DNA from: Microglena sp. YARC
Taxonomy: Eukaryota; Chlorophyta; Chlorophyceae; Chlamydomonadales; Chlamydomonadaceae
NCBI GenBank assembly: GCA_022414725.1
Contig: CM039466.1
Span: 14,312,832-14,376,831, forward strand
Reading direction: 5' to 3'
DNA length: 64,000 bases
A program made the position numbers and the translations under genes. Below are positions 21,110-31,689 of this stretch, one piece after another; within the stretch, counting starts at the first letter, position 1, and each line of letters begins with the position of its first letter. The notes beneath the pieces are model-generated. The model saw only the letters and a program-made list of their open reading frames with translations, was not told where the DNA came from and searched no databases.

Positions 21110-22610
21110 CCACCAGCATTGTCATCATAATCATAATCACCACCACAAGAATCGTCGTCATCATCATGATTATCATCATCGTATTCATCATCATAACCAT
21201 CACCAACACCACCATCATTGTCGTCATCATAATCATAATCATAATCACCACCACCAGAAGCACCGCGTCATCATCATAATCACCATCATCGTATTCATCA
21301 TCAAAACCATCACCAACACCATCACCAACACCATCATCATTGTCGTCATCATCATAATCATCTCCACCAGAACCGTCGGCATCATCATAATCATCGTCAC
21401 CACCAGCATCGTCATCATAATCATAATCACCACCACCAGAATCGCCATCATCCTAATCATCATCATAATCGTCGTATACATCATCATTATCATCACCACC
21501 ACCAGTATCGTCATCATTAGCATTACCATTATCACCACAAGCAGCATTGTCACCACCATCATCATTGCAATCATTATCATAATCATCATCTCCACCACAT
21601 GCACCGTCATCAGCATCATCATTATCACCACCACCACCAGCATCATCGTAATCATCGTCATCACCACCACCACCACCAGGACCAGGACCAAGACCATAAT
21701 CATCATCACCAACACCAGCACCGTCTTCATCATCATCACTAACACCAACACCAACACCGGCATCATCAGTAGAAGCAGCACCACCACCAACACCAACACC
21801 TAAATCATCATCACCAACACTAGCACCGTCGCCGGCATCATCATCGCCATCACCACCAGCACCGTCATCATCAGCATCGCCATAAGCATCATCAGCACCA
21901 CCACCAGCACTGTCGTTATCACCACCAACACCACCGCCATCATCAGCATCGCCATCATCATAATCATCACATCATAATCATCACATCATAATCATCACCA
22001 GCACTAGCACTGTCGTCTGCATCATCATCATCACCAACACGGGACCCGTCATGCATCATCACCACCTCCAGCGCTGTCGTCATCAATATCACCACCACCA
22101 CCACCACCACCACCACCACCACACGACACTCATCTTCATTCTCATCAAAACTACACACTTGAAACCTATCCCACTGTTATATTCCTGGCAGGCCATTGCC
22201 CGGAGAAGCACATAACTTTCTTGAACTTGAACTGTCAAGCACATCACTTTGAACTTGAACTTGAACTTGAACTTGAACTGTCAAGCACATCACTTTGAAC
22301 TTGAACTTGAACCACACACACACACACACACACCATGAAATATACCCACTCACCCCATAATTATCCCCCCACCCTCCCCACCCCCACCATTGAATCCCCC
22401 CACCCACCCACCCCTCCAACAACAACAACAACAACAAATAATATTACATGATATGTGCAGTATGTCTTGCAGGCCATTGCCCCAGTCAAGCACATCACCC
22501 TGTGTGCTGGAAATCAGTGCCAACTGTTGGAGCCGGCTGTAGATGGGATTGTGAAGGTGCTGAAGGTTAGCGTTACCCCGACCTTCAAGTTGGAGGTGGT
22601 TGCTGAATAG
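15231..22610 (+). CDS. Unknown, probably plastid-targeted beta-rich protein, three exons
   Basis: Exons 15231-15596, 19696-19791 and 22473-22610, all phase 0, with CAG/GTCAGT and ACG/GTAAGC donors and TAG and GCAG acceptors; the stop TAG is 22608-22610. The product is about 199 residues. The first 90 or so are Ser/Ala/Pro rich with few acidic residues, as in algal plastid transit peptides. The rest alternates short beta-like strands (VEVHNASASAVSITITF, EIPAGESKLF, VKHITLCAGNQCQLLEP) and ends VSVTPTFKLEVVAE, suggesting a small Ig-like or C2-like sandwich. I do not recognise the family. An alternative start is the in-frame Met at about 15507. Exon 2 has decayed copies on both sides, exon 3 upstream only. 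Exon joining rests on frame continuity and splice consensus. Confidence 0.6.
15597..15830. repeat. Palindromic AACACCTGTT repeats
   Basis: Repeated AACACCTGTTCAACACC and inverted AAACAGGTGT words, able to form hairpins. In intron 1 of the gene starting at 15231. Confidence 0.65.
15903..16800. repeat. Tandem array grown from an inverted R2 end
   Basis: 15903-15982 is an inverted R2 fragment. Its GCTGCCTAGAAGCTGGTAAG end is then repeated about eight times (period about 105 bp) with a CCTCAAATAATCAAGATACC word and C-runs. Every unit contains a donor-like GTAAGA. No coding frame. Confidence 0.75.
16900..17560. repeat. About 60-bp tandem repeat
   Basis: Roughly ten degenerate units combining GAGCTCATCAGACGTA, ATTTGATCTACATTTCA and AAGCCAAAATC words. 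Non-coding, in intron 1. Confidence 0.8.
17665..18090 (-). mobile_element. Tandem tail of LINE-like repeat, copy 2
   Basis: Four units of about 105 bp contain GTCCATGAGAACTTACATGG, an (AAATA)n tract and the CGCCTTATTACGAGGTGT palindrome. The last (18014-18090) continues into the GAGGGGGACAGCCCG sequence shared with 5148-5222 and 31848-31915. Tandem 3' tails of this kind are known from LINE insertions; no RT is seen. Confidence 0.5.
18183..18208 (+). repeat. Interstitial (TTTAGGG)n
   Basis: Three plant-type telomere units (TTTAGGGTTTAGGGTTTAGGG). Confidence 0.7.
18300..18600. repeat. AT-rich tandem repeat
   Basis: Repeated words ATATGTCAATATTATTTGTC and TGTTTAGAAATACATCTTT, period about 65 bp. 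Non-coding. Confidence 0.65.
18617..19225 (+). repeat. Tandem copies of exon 2 5' edge plus acceptor
   Basis: Three units (18617-18690, 18772-18800 continued at 19003-19045, 19150-19225) repeat the start of exon 2 (GGACAAGACTGAGATCACC and GATACCAGCCGGTGAAA words) with upstream ATGGATTC-type acceptor sequence. All run into stops shortly after. The functional exon is 19696-19791. Confidence 0.8.
18801..18982 (+). mobile_element. Second copy of the 560-740 MITE family, inside an exon copy
   Basis: Shares GGCCAAATTGGCCAGC, GCGCTTTGTAGTGCAAAAAG and GTTGCAAAAAACTGCGC words with 560-740. It interrupts an exon 2 copy and is flanked by a 20-bp direct repeat, TGAAAGACATGACTGAGATC (18781-18800 and 18983-19002). 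The repeat is longer than the 9 bp at copy 1, and the right-hand terminus appears lost. Confidence 0.7.
19285..19660. mobile_element. MITE with about 16-bp TIRs
   Basis: The left end TTTAGGGAGCGGCAGG is the exact reverse complement of CCTGCCGCTCCCTAAA on the right. The 376-bp non-coding interior holds repeated CTAGGTAGCGC words and a C-run. It lies just upstream of exon 2. Confidence 0.75.
19870..20340 (+). repeat. Tandem copies of exon 2 3' edge plus donor
   Basis: Three units of about 150 bp (19876-19915, 20023-20065, 20180-20220) repeat AAAATTCTGGATATTGGCTC-type exon end and the GGTAAGCTGCTG donor, followed by a G-run. Confidence 0.85.
20530..22130. repeat. 1.6-kb (CAT)n/(CAC)n trinucleotide array
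   Basis: Imperfect CATCATCAT, AATCATCACC and CACCACCAG words with a higher-order period. Open frames on both strands encode poly-Ile/Thr, poly-His or poly-Met/Val and are artefacts. It lies in intron 2 of the gene starting at 15231. Confidence 0.9.
22183..22420 (+). repeat. Copies of exon 3 5' edge
   Basis: 22183-22215 repeats the acceptor and start of exon 3 (GGCAGGCCATTGCCC, AAGCACAT). It is followed by repeated TCAAGCACATCACTTTGAAC with (GAACTT)n and CA/C tracts. Confidence 0.7.
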
Positions 22611-22698
22611 CGTGGCATTTATAATCAGCTTCTAGGTAGCTCCCCGAGGCAGCAGCCACTACGCTACACCCAAATAAAGCAGCCATCCTAGATAGCTA

Positions 22699-22835
22699 GG
22701 GAACGGCAATATGAGATCATATGATGCCAGCAATCTGACTAGGTTTAAGTTACCATTTATATACTACCAGTATATATCATATGATGCAGTGCATATGATA
22801 TCATACTTGTCTTTTATCAACATCATATGATATTC
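22699..22835 (+). mobile_element. Partial GGGAACGGC-family MITE
   Basis: Starts TA-GGGAACGGCAATATGA and follows the interior of 10786-11106 (AATCTGACTAGG, ATCATATGATG). The right terminus is not preserved. Confidence 0.6.
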
Positions 22836-22839
22836 CGGT

Positions 22840-23925
22840 CTATATCTAAGATAGCTGACTGTGTTAGCTTGAATGTGAACTCGGTTGCGTTAGGTTTGGT
22901 AGCTTGCTAAGATGAAGGTTCAGTACATCTCGTGAGCATTTCAAAAAATGCTTTATTTGTCTAGTTTATTTTTATTGTATGACCACCTGCATATTCAAAT
23001 TGCTTACTCATGCTCTTGAATTTGGAATTGGTAATACTGGTATTTGATTTAACACCGTAGAACTGTAGAAGAACAGCTATGATGAGAAACTCAAATGCAC
23101 GTTTTATAGTTGGCAATTGTACTAACTTAGGTAACGAGGTTTAGATTGATTGCATGGTCTACCAGCCATTCCGTCGGTTGCTCAGTGCATGTGGACGGAG
23201 TGCACATGTGCAGTAGAATCTGTACTTCACATATAATCCTCTGAGTCTAGGGCTGACGTACGGAGACCCACCCTTTTCGCATTGGTGGTCGTGGGTGGAG
23301 TAACCCAAGAGGCGAGTCATGTCAGATTTACATAATATCAAGAATGCAAGACACGTACACATGCATGCCCAGGTCAAAAACTGTGTAGATATTGGGAAGT
23401 TGCATTGGGGGTGGCTCAATTTTGTCAATCATAAACAATATTTTTATAGAATAGATAAAGAAGTGTGACGAGAATCTCGCCTTTGTTTATGGAATGAAAG
23501 GATTTCCACTAGAAAGAATGGGTCTCCTCGCACTAGCCAAAGGCACACTGAAACACGTGTACTTCTTCTATATGCACTTGAACTCGAGATAAGTGTTGAT
23601 TTAATATTACCCGTATCGCCTTGGGTGTCCATCTTTATGTGTGGGTTTTGTGAAAGGACATGCGTCCCATCAAACTAAGTGCGGAACATCGCTTGTACGA
23701 AAAAAATATTATATGCTACTTGCAACTACCTCTGTTGGCTGGGACTAAACAATTTCGCTCCTGCATTCCAAATCTTCTGCCCACGCCTGGTACCATTGTT
23801 TAGTTAAATGTGAGCCTGTTGTTAGATATTAGGTTTCGGTATGAGAAGAGAGATAACGGGTGATGCAGCTATAGTAGGGGACAATGCATGAAGCAGTAAT
23901 ACAACTGCGATGCGAAATGTTCATG
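22840..23925. other. No recognised gene
   Basis: About 1.1 kb of ordinary composition between the preceding gene and the histone cluster. The frames present are short and resemble nothing I know. Confidence 0.4.
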
Positions 23926-23932
23926 CCTAGTG

Positions 23933-23948
23933 GTGTTGAAAAACACCG
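23933..23948 (-). terminator. Histone 3' palindrome of H2A
   Basis: On the minus strand GGTGTTTTTCAACACC, a 6-bp stem with a 4-base loop, 62 bp past the H2A stop and preceded by AAAC. Equivalent to the 3' processing palindrome of green-algal histone mRNAs. Confidence 0.9.
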
Positions 23949-24010
23949 TTTGCGTTGCAAAAATGAAATTGTCGAATTGAATGAAGGAGCACCATTGCCC
24001 CAATAATTAT

Positions 24011-24392
24011 TTAGGCCTCGGTCTCCTTCTTGGGACGATTTCTTGGGAGCAGCATCTGAGTGGATGCTGGGCAGCACTCCGCCGTTGGCGATGGTGACGG
24101 AGCCCAGAAGCTTGGACAGCTCCTCGTCGTTACGGATGGCCAGTTGCACGTGGCGGGGGACGATCCTGGTCTTCTTGTTGTCGCGGGCGGCGTTGCCGGC
24201 CAGTTCCAGGACCTCAGCACACAAGTACTCGAGGACAGTAGCGAGGTACACGGGTGCACCAGCGCCAACGCGTTCGGCGTACTTGCCCTTTTTCAGGTAG
24301 CGGGCGACACGGCCCACAGGGAGCTGCAGTCCAGCCTTGGAACTAGGAGAAACAGACTTCTTGCCTCCACGGCCACCAGTTTTGCCTGCCAT
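24011..24392 (-). CDS. H2A: Histone H2A with a one-base frameshift
   Basis: Core histone; with H2B it forms the nucleosomal dimer. Start at 24392; the frame reads cleanly through AGLQLPVGR, the acidic-patch region and GGVLPSIH (about 110 residues). Just after that codon (about 24058-24061) one extra base shifts the frame. The expected tail (QMLLP, then a KKETEA end before TAA at 24011-24013) is intact in the next frame. The span of 382 bp is not a multiple of three. Either an assembly error or a real mutation; unshifted, the protein would be about 126 aa. Divergent from H2B across 293 bp. Confidence 0.85.
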
Positions 24393-24685
24393 TATGAAGT
24401 GATTGCTTGCTGAAGAAGAAATTGGATGGAAGTGTGAGTGAGTTGAGTTTATGACGCAACTAGGGCGATTAAATACCCGATAAGGTCCTGCTGATCCGAG
24501 GCTGATGTAGACCCCCGATGTAGACCCGTCCAGCGTCCAGTTCGCGGACGGTTGGGTCCTGCTGATCCGTTGTCCGCGTTGACCCTAGGCATTTGACCGA
24601 ACAGGTATATAAATGTTCGCGTCCACATGGAGTCTACACCGCCACACCTCCCTTCACCTAACTACCGACTAACCGACTTGCAACA
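24393..24685. promoter_or_regulatory. Bidirectional H2A/H2B promoter
   Basis: Contains two copies of CCTGCTGATCCG (24487-24498, 24558-24569). The same motif occurs twice in the H4/H3 promoter, so it is a candidate S-phase histone element. A TATATAAA box lies at 24606-24613, 73 bp before the H2B ATG; on the minus strand TATTTAA at 24469-24475 can serve H2A. Confidence 0.7.
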
Positions 24686-25054
24686 ATGGCCCCCAAAGCT
24701 GCTGAGAAGGCTCCCGCCAAGAAGGCCGCCCCCGCCAAGACTGCGGAGGGCAAGAAGAAGGCCAAGAAGATGGCCAAGGCCGAGACCTACAAGATCTACA
24801 TATACAAGGTGCTGAAGCAGGTGCACCCCGATACTGGCATCAGTTCCAAGGCCATGGGCATCCTCAACTCCTTTATCAACGACATATTCGATAAGATCGC
24901 CTCCGAGGCCGCTCGCCTGGCTCGATACAACAAGAAGCCTACCGTTACCTCCCGCGAGATCCAGACTGCTGTTCGTCTGGTTCTGCCCGGAGAGCTTGCC
25001 AAGCACGCTGTGTCCGAGGGCACCAAGGCCGTCACCAAGTTCACATCCGCATAA
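24686..25054 (+). CDS. H2B: Histone H2B
   Basis: 122 residues, intronless. A Lys/Ala/Pro-rich tail (residues 1-30) is followed by the H2B fold: [19 protein letters not shown], the [14 protein letters not shown] helix, [18 protein letters not shown], and an end AVTKFTSA with the conserved ubiquitylation-site Lys. The start follows a TATA box at the expected distance and a histone palindrome follows the stop. Core nucleosome subunit, paired with divergent H2A. Confidence 0.97.
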   Translation: MAPKAAEKAPAKKAAPAKTAEGKKKAKKMAKAETYKIYIYKVLKQVHPDTGISSKAMGILNSFINDIFDKIASEAARLARYNKKPTVTSREIQTAVRLVLPGELAKHAVSEGTKAVTKFTSA

Positions 25055-25088
25055 ATTGCTCTTGCCCACTTGCTCCCAGCAAAACAAC

Positions 25089-25104
25089 GGTGTTTTTCAA
25101 CACC
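25089..25104 (+). terminator. Histone 3' palindrome of H2B
   Basis: GGTGTTTTTCAACACC preceded by AAAACAAC, 34 bp after the H2B stop. Confidence 0.9.
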
Positions 25105-27020
25105 ACCCACTGTTGATCCGTCTCTCTTGCATGAAATTATCCTAATAGAAGTAGACCTGGTGAAAAAGGCCGGCCGAAGGCGAACTCAAAATTGGGGGGT
25201 CCTGGATCTTGGTTTAGCACACATGGCATACCAAGCCCCAGGCTGTTCACCGTCTACATGGGGAATTTGGACACTCCGTAAGTAGTGAAGTACGTATTGC
25301 ATACCGTACATCCTTTGAGTGCAAGGCTGCATGGCGACCATACTCTGGGTTGACAGTTATTTAATTCGATTACCATCATTCGAACTGAATCCTCTATGTC
25401 GCTGGTTTGTGTCGGGAGACCCACCTCCTGGGGTGAAAGTCCTTTCACAACTAATAAAAAAAGAAGAAGAAAAATTAAAATGCGATGACGAAGGATTATA
25501 TCATCATACATTTTAAAGGCTTGCCCATGTGCTGAACTGCTGATGTGCCCCCGTGGCAGGTGAGTAGCGATGTATCATCATGCTCACATAGACACATGCA
25601 GGGTTGTGCAGGACGCGCGGACCTTAATTCGTCCCAGGACGCTACCTACCAAATTGGATGCGTCTCTGGACGCAACATACCGAAATTGGTTGCGTCCCAG
25701 GACGCAACCCCTGGGGTCCGTTTGAAGTACCCTGGTCACATGTACTTGCAGATAGATTCACCCGGGCCAGTTTCTCCACGACAAGTCCACCAGCATGATT
25801 TTTCTGCAGCAGACTGAGTCTATAAACATGTCCCAACATTGATAGAAGAGCATGCTAAACCTTGGTGATGGGCTGATGGCTCCAGGCTGCTCTCCATCTT
25901 CGGCTACATGTGCATGTATCATACTTCGATGATCTAAATGCTGGTGTTGGGATGGTAGAAGAATCGGGCAGGCAAAAAACGCAGCCCGATTGTAAACTTT
26001 TTGAATGTCCAAATGCCACACCTGGGCATCGTGCAGCCCGATTTCAAGCGTTTATGGCAAAATCCTTAGGAAGATCACTGAGCCTGTTGCAAAATCTGAT
26101 TTTTAAGACGTAACCAGTTTCAAAATCTGCGATTATTTCACAACGCCCCCCCCCCCCCCCCCCCCCCCCCCGCCCCTGCAGTACCGCACCCAGACCCTCC
26201 TGAGATGCAACGGACCCTACAATTTTTGCGCCTGCAATACAACATAACAGACCCCCCCACACACATTGTCTCTGCCACGCAAGACGCAGCGTTCTAGACA
26301 AACCAGGCCAGGAGGTGTTCATCAAATTCAACTTGAACACCACAACAGTACACTATTAGTTTTCTTCGAGACAGTCTGCCGCTGAGATATTTATAATCCC
26401 CAGCAGCTCTAAAACACACACAATGTAACTAGGGTTGTTCAGAACACTGCTTCCTGCGTCGCAAGTTCCGTCGTATCACAGATGCGACACGTGGTGACGT
26501 GGAGCGTCCATTGCACCGAAGATGCAGATCCGGTGGGTTGGTCGCATCTCAGAGGGTCTGGGTGCGTCTCAGACACAGCTTGGGGGGGGAGGGGGGTATG
26601 TTGCGCCTGTGATACAAGGGGATCACACTGTAATCAACATTGCAGGATGCATATTTGCATGCACCTCTAGCTCCTGGATAATAATTGTATTACCGGTAGT
26701 GTACGGTATGTTATAATGCAAGGGGGAAGCCACCAGGGTTGTTCTATACCGGTATGCAGCATATTGCCCCACAGACACAGATTTGTGAGGGTATGTTGCG
26801 TCGCTGACCTTGCAACCGTTTGCGCCCCATGATACAGATTATGGGGTCCCCCAGAACAGCCCTGGAATCCACTTCGGGGTTATTAAATAGTTCAGGGGTG
26901 ACCAATTATAATATTACAATTACAAATATGAGTTAAAACTGAGTTGAATACCTCCAGGTGTTATATGTGTTTGACGTTGTAACTGTCGAAGATGGCCAGC
27001 TGTTCTTGTGTTCAAGAAAA
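25105..27020. other. Spacer between histone pairs with MITE-like debris
   Basis: 1.9 kb without a recognised gene. It holds GCGTC-rich segments with CAGGG termini: 25598-25736 (left CAGGGTTGTGCAGGACGC; right, inverted, CCAGGGTACTTC as in the 560-740 MITE), and 26428-26865, where two left-type ends (AGGGTTGTTCAGAAC at 26428, CCAGGGTTGTTCT at 26731) precede a right end CAGAACAGCCCTGG. A C-run is at 26145-26172. Confidence 0.5.
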
Positions 27021-27023
27021 GGT

Positions 27024-27039
27024 GGTGTTAAAAAACACC
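27024..27039 (-). terminator. Histone 3' palindrome of H4
   Basis: Minus strand GGTGTTTTTTAACACC preceded by AAAC, 38 bp past the H4 stop. Confidence 0.9.
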
Positions 27040-27077
27040 GTTTGCTTGTCGTAGTGGAAGACAGATACGGAGGAAGC

Positions 27078-28058
<981 letters not shown>

Positions 28059-28093
28059 ATCCGACCAACATGCTGCATACTAGCAACAAAAAC

Positions 28094-28109
28094 GGTGTTT
28101 TTAAACACC
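28094..28109 (+). terminator. Histone 3' palindrome of H3
   Basis: GGTGTTTTTAAACACC, preceded by AAAAAC, 36 bp after the stop. Confidence 0.9.
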
Positions 28110-29465
28110 ACTATGCTGACCGACTCAACTGAGATCCTTTCCATTCGTATTTGTTGCTCTTGTACACGATTCCACTTTTTAGACTGCGCCTTCTCATTGG
28201 CAGACGCTTCATTCAGAGCATTTTTGTAAAAAAACACTAAATTAGAATGTTCTAGGCCTAGCTGGTACATTGTGATATAGATGGCGACAGGATTTTCACC
28301 CTGGAGCAGTGTCTTTTATTACAGAAACTCAGCAAAAACAAGGCCAAGACGGAGCAGCGGCACATCCTGCCTACTTGAACTTTGGTTACTTCAGCCAGCA
28401 ATTTGGCTGCTCGCCGTCTTCGGCAGTAGTAATACATTTATCAGGGTAAATGTGAACATGAACAAAACGAATATTTTTCTCTGTAAACAATCGAAAATTC
28501 ATCACAAATCTAAGTATTCCTAGTAAGTGATGAAAAAACTTGATCCGACCGTTTCATACATCCATGGATAGACAGGCACTTAATTCTCAAATTCTGTAAG
28601 GACCTTTAACACAACCCTGCGCCACCAAGGATTCAGAAAGAAAAGCGCAGGAAGTCATATAGAAGTAGGAAGTTTGCTTTGGAAAGGCGGGGCGTGCCAG
28701 ATCACTGCCAATCATGACTTTCACCACTACCCCCAGTTACCTGGACCGTTGAGCCCGCTGTCCAGGTTTGCAGAGGCAGAGGCAAGGATAATTGACTAAA
28801 AACTACCAAGAGAGTATAGATCCAACTGCACTTCCCTAAAAGTTTTGACCGGACCATGTCACAAAAGAACAGTCGAGGGATCGATCCCGCCAAGGTTCAT
28901 GAAGAGGTACTGAAGGTCAAAGGAGTGCACATCTACACAGACAAACAGACTTAAACAGCACAAAGAGATGAGAGTTGAGGATATAAATGCACATGACAAC
29001 AGCCCACACGCAGAGCAAAGGAGGAAGACAGCACTCAACAAAGACAAAGCAAGATACATTGGATTCCCAGAAACCTCTGGGTTTTACTCCAAAGAAGTCA
29101 TTTAAAACTCATCTTGCTGCTTTGCCACCCCTGTTGCGGATTGTGCTCAAAACCGACTTGCTTGCAAAAAGGACATGGCGGTCGGTGTAGACACTGTATG
29201 TACCAAGGCACAATCGCACCAGGAGAGCTGAACAGAAGGTGGGGCTATACTTGCAAATCCAAATGCCTTCAAAGACCCACAAACACACACCTGCTGATAT
29301 AGCAGAGCCCACATCTCCCTAGATACAGAAACAAACACGCACTCTCACTAAGACTATTCGTTCAACAGTACATGAACTTAACTTGAGCTTTGTTACATGG
29401 CTCCTGCCAGCAATTTGGCTGCTCGCCATCTTCTGCAGTAAACGCAATATTATTCAACAGGTATC
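28110..29465. other. No recognised gene; dispersed repeat R3
   Basis: 28372-28432 and 29402-29450 carry, inverted, GCGAGCAGCCAAATTGCTGG, also found directly at 1750-1770 and degenerate at about 41921-41965. The AGCCAAATTGCTGGCT core is a hairpin. The rest shows no protein I recognise. Confidence 0.45.
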
Positions 29466-29469
29466 GGTA

Positions 29470-30600
29470 AGTTCAAAAGATTATTCATCAAAGAAAACAA
29501 AGCATATCGTGCTACATGCCTTCAAACAATACAATCTAAGAGGTCCATAGAAGCTAGTTGTATGACAGATAAACCAAAGCATGTCGTGATACACGTCAGG
29601 ATACATGCCTGATAATGCAAATCTCAGTGCGTGGCAAGCATACGGCTCTGCTCGAGTGATGGGTGCACGCAAAGCATGCAGTAACAACTGGGTGCTTGCC
29701 AGGCGTACCCATCAGGCAGGCAAAGCATGCGGTAACAACTGGGTGCTTGCCAGGCGTACCCATCAGGCACGCAAAGCATGCGGTAACAACTGGGTGCTTG
29801 CCAGGCGTACCCATCAGGCACGCAAAGCATGCGGTAACAACTGGGTGCTTGCCAGGCGTACCCATCAGGCACGCAAAGCATGCGGTAACAACTGGGTGCT
29901 TGCCAGGCGTACCCATCAGGCACGCAAAGCATGCGGTAACAACTGGGAGCTTGCCAGGCGTACCCATCAGGCACGCAAAGCATGCAGCAACAACTGGGTG
30001 CTTGCCAGGCGTACCCATCAGGCACGCAAAGCATGCGGTAACAACTGGGAGCTTGCCAGGCGTACCCATCAGGCACGCAAAGCATGCGGTAACAACTGGG
30101 TGCTTGCCAGGCGTACCCATCAGGGAGTCTAAGGGGTGCATGCCACAGCAAACACATACAGTCTAGAAGTGTTCAAAGAGACGTGGTGTGCTAAACTGAT
30201 ACTAGGGATCAAAGGTCCATAGAGGCTGAGTGTATGGCAGATAAACCAAAGCATGTCGTGCTAAGCGTCAGGATACATTTCCAATAATACAAATCTCAGT
30301 GCATGCAAAAAGCATACGGCTCTGCTCATGTGATGGGTGCATGCAAAGCATGCAGTAAAATCTGGGTGCTTGCAAGGCGTACCGATCAGGGAGTCTAAGG
30401 GGTGCATGCCACAGCAAACACATTCAGTCTGGAAGTGTTCAAAGAGACGTGGTGTGCTAAACTAATAGCAGGGATCAGCGGTCCATAGAAGCTGGGTGTA
30501 TGACAGAATACAACTAGACGTGTAGTTCCTAGTAGTTCTGGCAGTGTGCTAAACCAAAGTACAATCGCACTGGGCTGTACTTCCACGTCCACATGTCCTT
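29470..30600. repeat. 51-bp minisatellite inside a larger duplication
   Basis: 29656-30124 holds nine near-identical 51-bp units (AAAGCATGCGGTAACAACTG then GGTGCTTGCCAGGCGTACCC). The flanks 29545-29655 and 30210-30400 are diverged copies of one block (ATAAACCAAAGCATGTCGTG), so the array sits in a segmental duplication. Being 17 codons long, the unit leaves four frames open; none has a recognisable protein. Confidence 0.85.
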
Positions 30601-30924
30601 ACACACCCACGCACAGACTTGCTGATATAGCAGCGCCCACTTCTACCCACACACAGGCAATCATGCACATGCACAAAAACCAAGATACAAGCCACAGACA
30701 CGTGCCACATGTGGCAGAGTGATACAAACACACAAGCTCCTTGATTCAGCCTTCATATCCTGCTGTTCCAAGGCACCCCCCTGACCACCAAGCGTGGAAT
30801 ACTCGGCAAGTCAGGAGAGCAAGTAAAGGCAAGGGACAGTGGATGCCCGCCCAGACCAGGGCGATAGGCGCCAGGGTTGTTCAGAACGCTGCGTCTTGCG
30901 TAGTAGAGGCAACGTGGTGAGAGC

Positions 30925-31375
30925 CCCTCAAGGGGAGGTGGAGGAGAAGGGGGAGGAGGAGGGGGAGAAGGGGAGGTAGAGGAGGAGGGGAAGAGGGAGG
31001 TGGAGGAGGAAGAAGAGGGGGAGGTAGTGCTGGAGGAGGAAGGGATGGGGGAGGCAGAGGAGGAAGGGGGGGGGGGGGAGGGGGAGAAGGGGGAGGAGGA
31101 GGGGGAGAAGGTGTAGGAGATGGGGAAGGGGGAGGTAGAGGAGGAAGAGGGGGAGGTATTGCTGGAGGAGACGGGGAGGCGGGGCAGATTGGATGATGAG
31201 GAGGGAGGGGGGGGGGGGGGGGGGGGAGGGGGGGGGGAGGCGGAGGAGGAGGTGGATGGGTGGCCTGTCTTATGGAAATAGGTGGGGGGCGATGAGATTT
31301 GTGGAGGGGAGGCTAGGGGGGGGGAGGAGGCTGAGGACAGGAGTAAGGGGGCAAGTGGGAGAGGCTGTGTGAGTG

Positions 31376-31422
<47 letters not shown>

Positions 31423-31440
31423 GTGTGGGTGTGGGGGGTG
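30925..31440. repeat. Purine-rich (GGA)n tract and (GT)n
   Basis: About 430 bp of GGAGGAGG/GGGGAGG followed by a pure (GT)n run (31379-31418). A polypurine stretch of this length can form triplex or quadruplex structures (inference). Confidence 0.85.
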
Positions 31441-31689
31441 GGGGCTGGAGGAGGAGGATGTTACATAAACTCAGCAAAGCAATACCATGTAACCAAATTC
31501 AAGTTAGTTCAAGTATTGCATGGGGGTACGCATTGTATCCTGCGGACAGTTAGAGGCATGCAGGAGTTTGCTGTGTACCTTTTAGCTAAAGAATGGTCGG
31601 ACGGCCAGGATTGTTCAAAACTTTACGTTTCATATCTCACACACATGCACACACACACACACACAAATAAACAGATTTTGGAGAGAGAG

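Noticed and set aside
20599..21803. Long poly-Ile/Thr, poly-His and poly-Met open frames
   Set aside because: Pure consequence of the CAT/CAC trinucleotide array; it lies in an intron.
23159..23428. A small gene upstream of the histone cluster
   Set aside because: No recognisable motif, no supporting splice or promoter context, composition like surrounding sequence.
29656..30124. CRISPR array or repetitive-protein gene
   Set aside because: No spacers; the 51-bp units are uninterrupted, and four frames are open with no meaningful composition.
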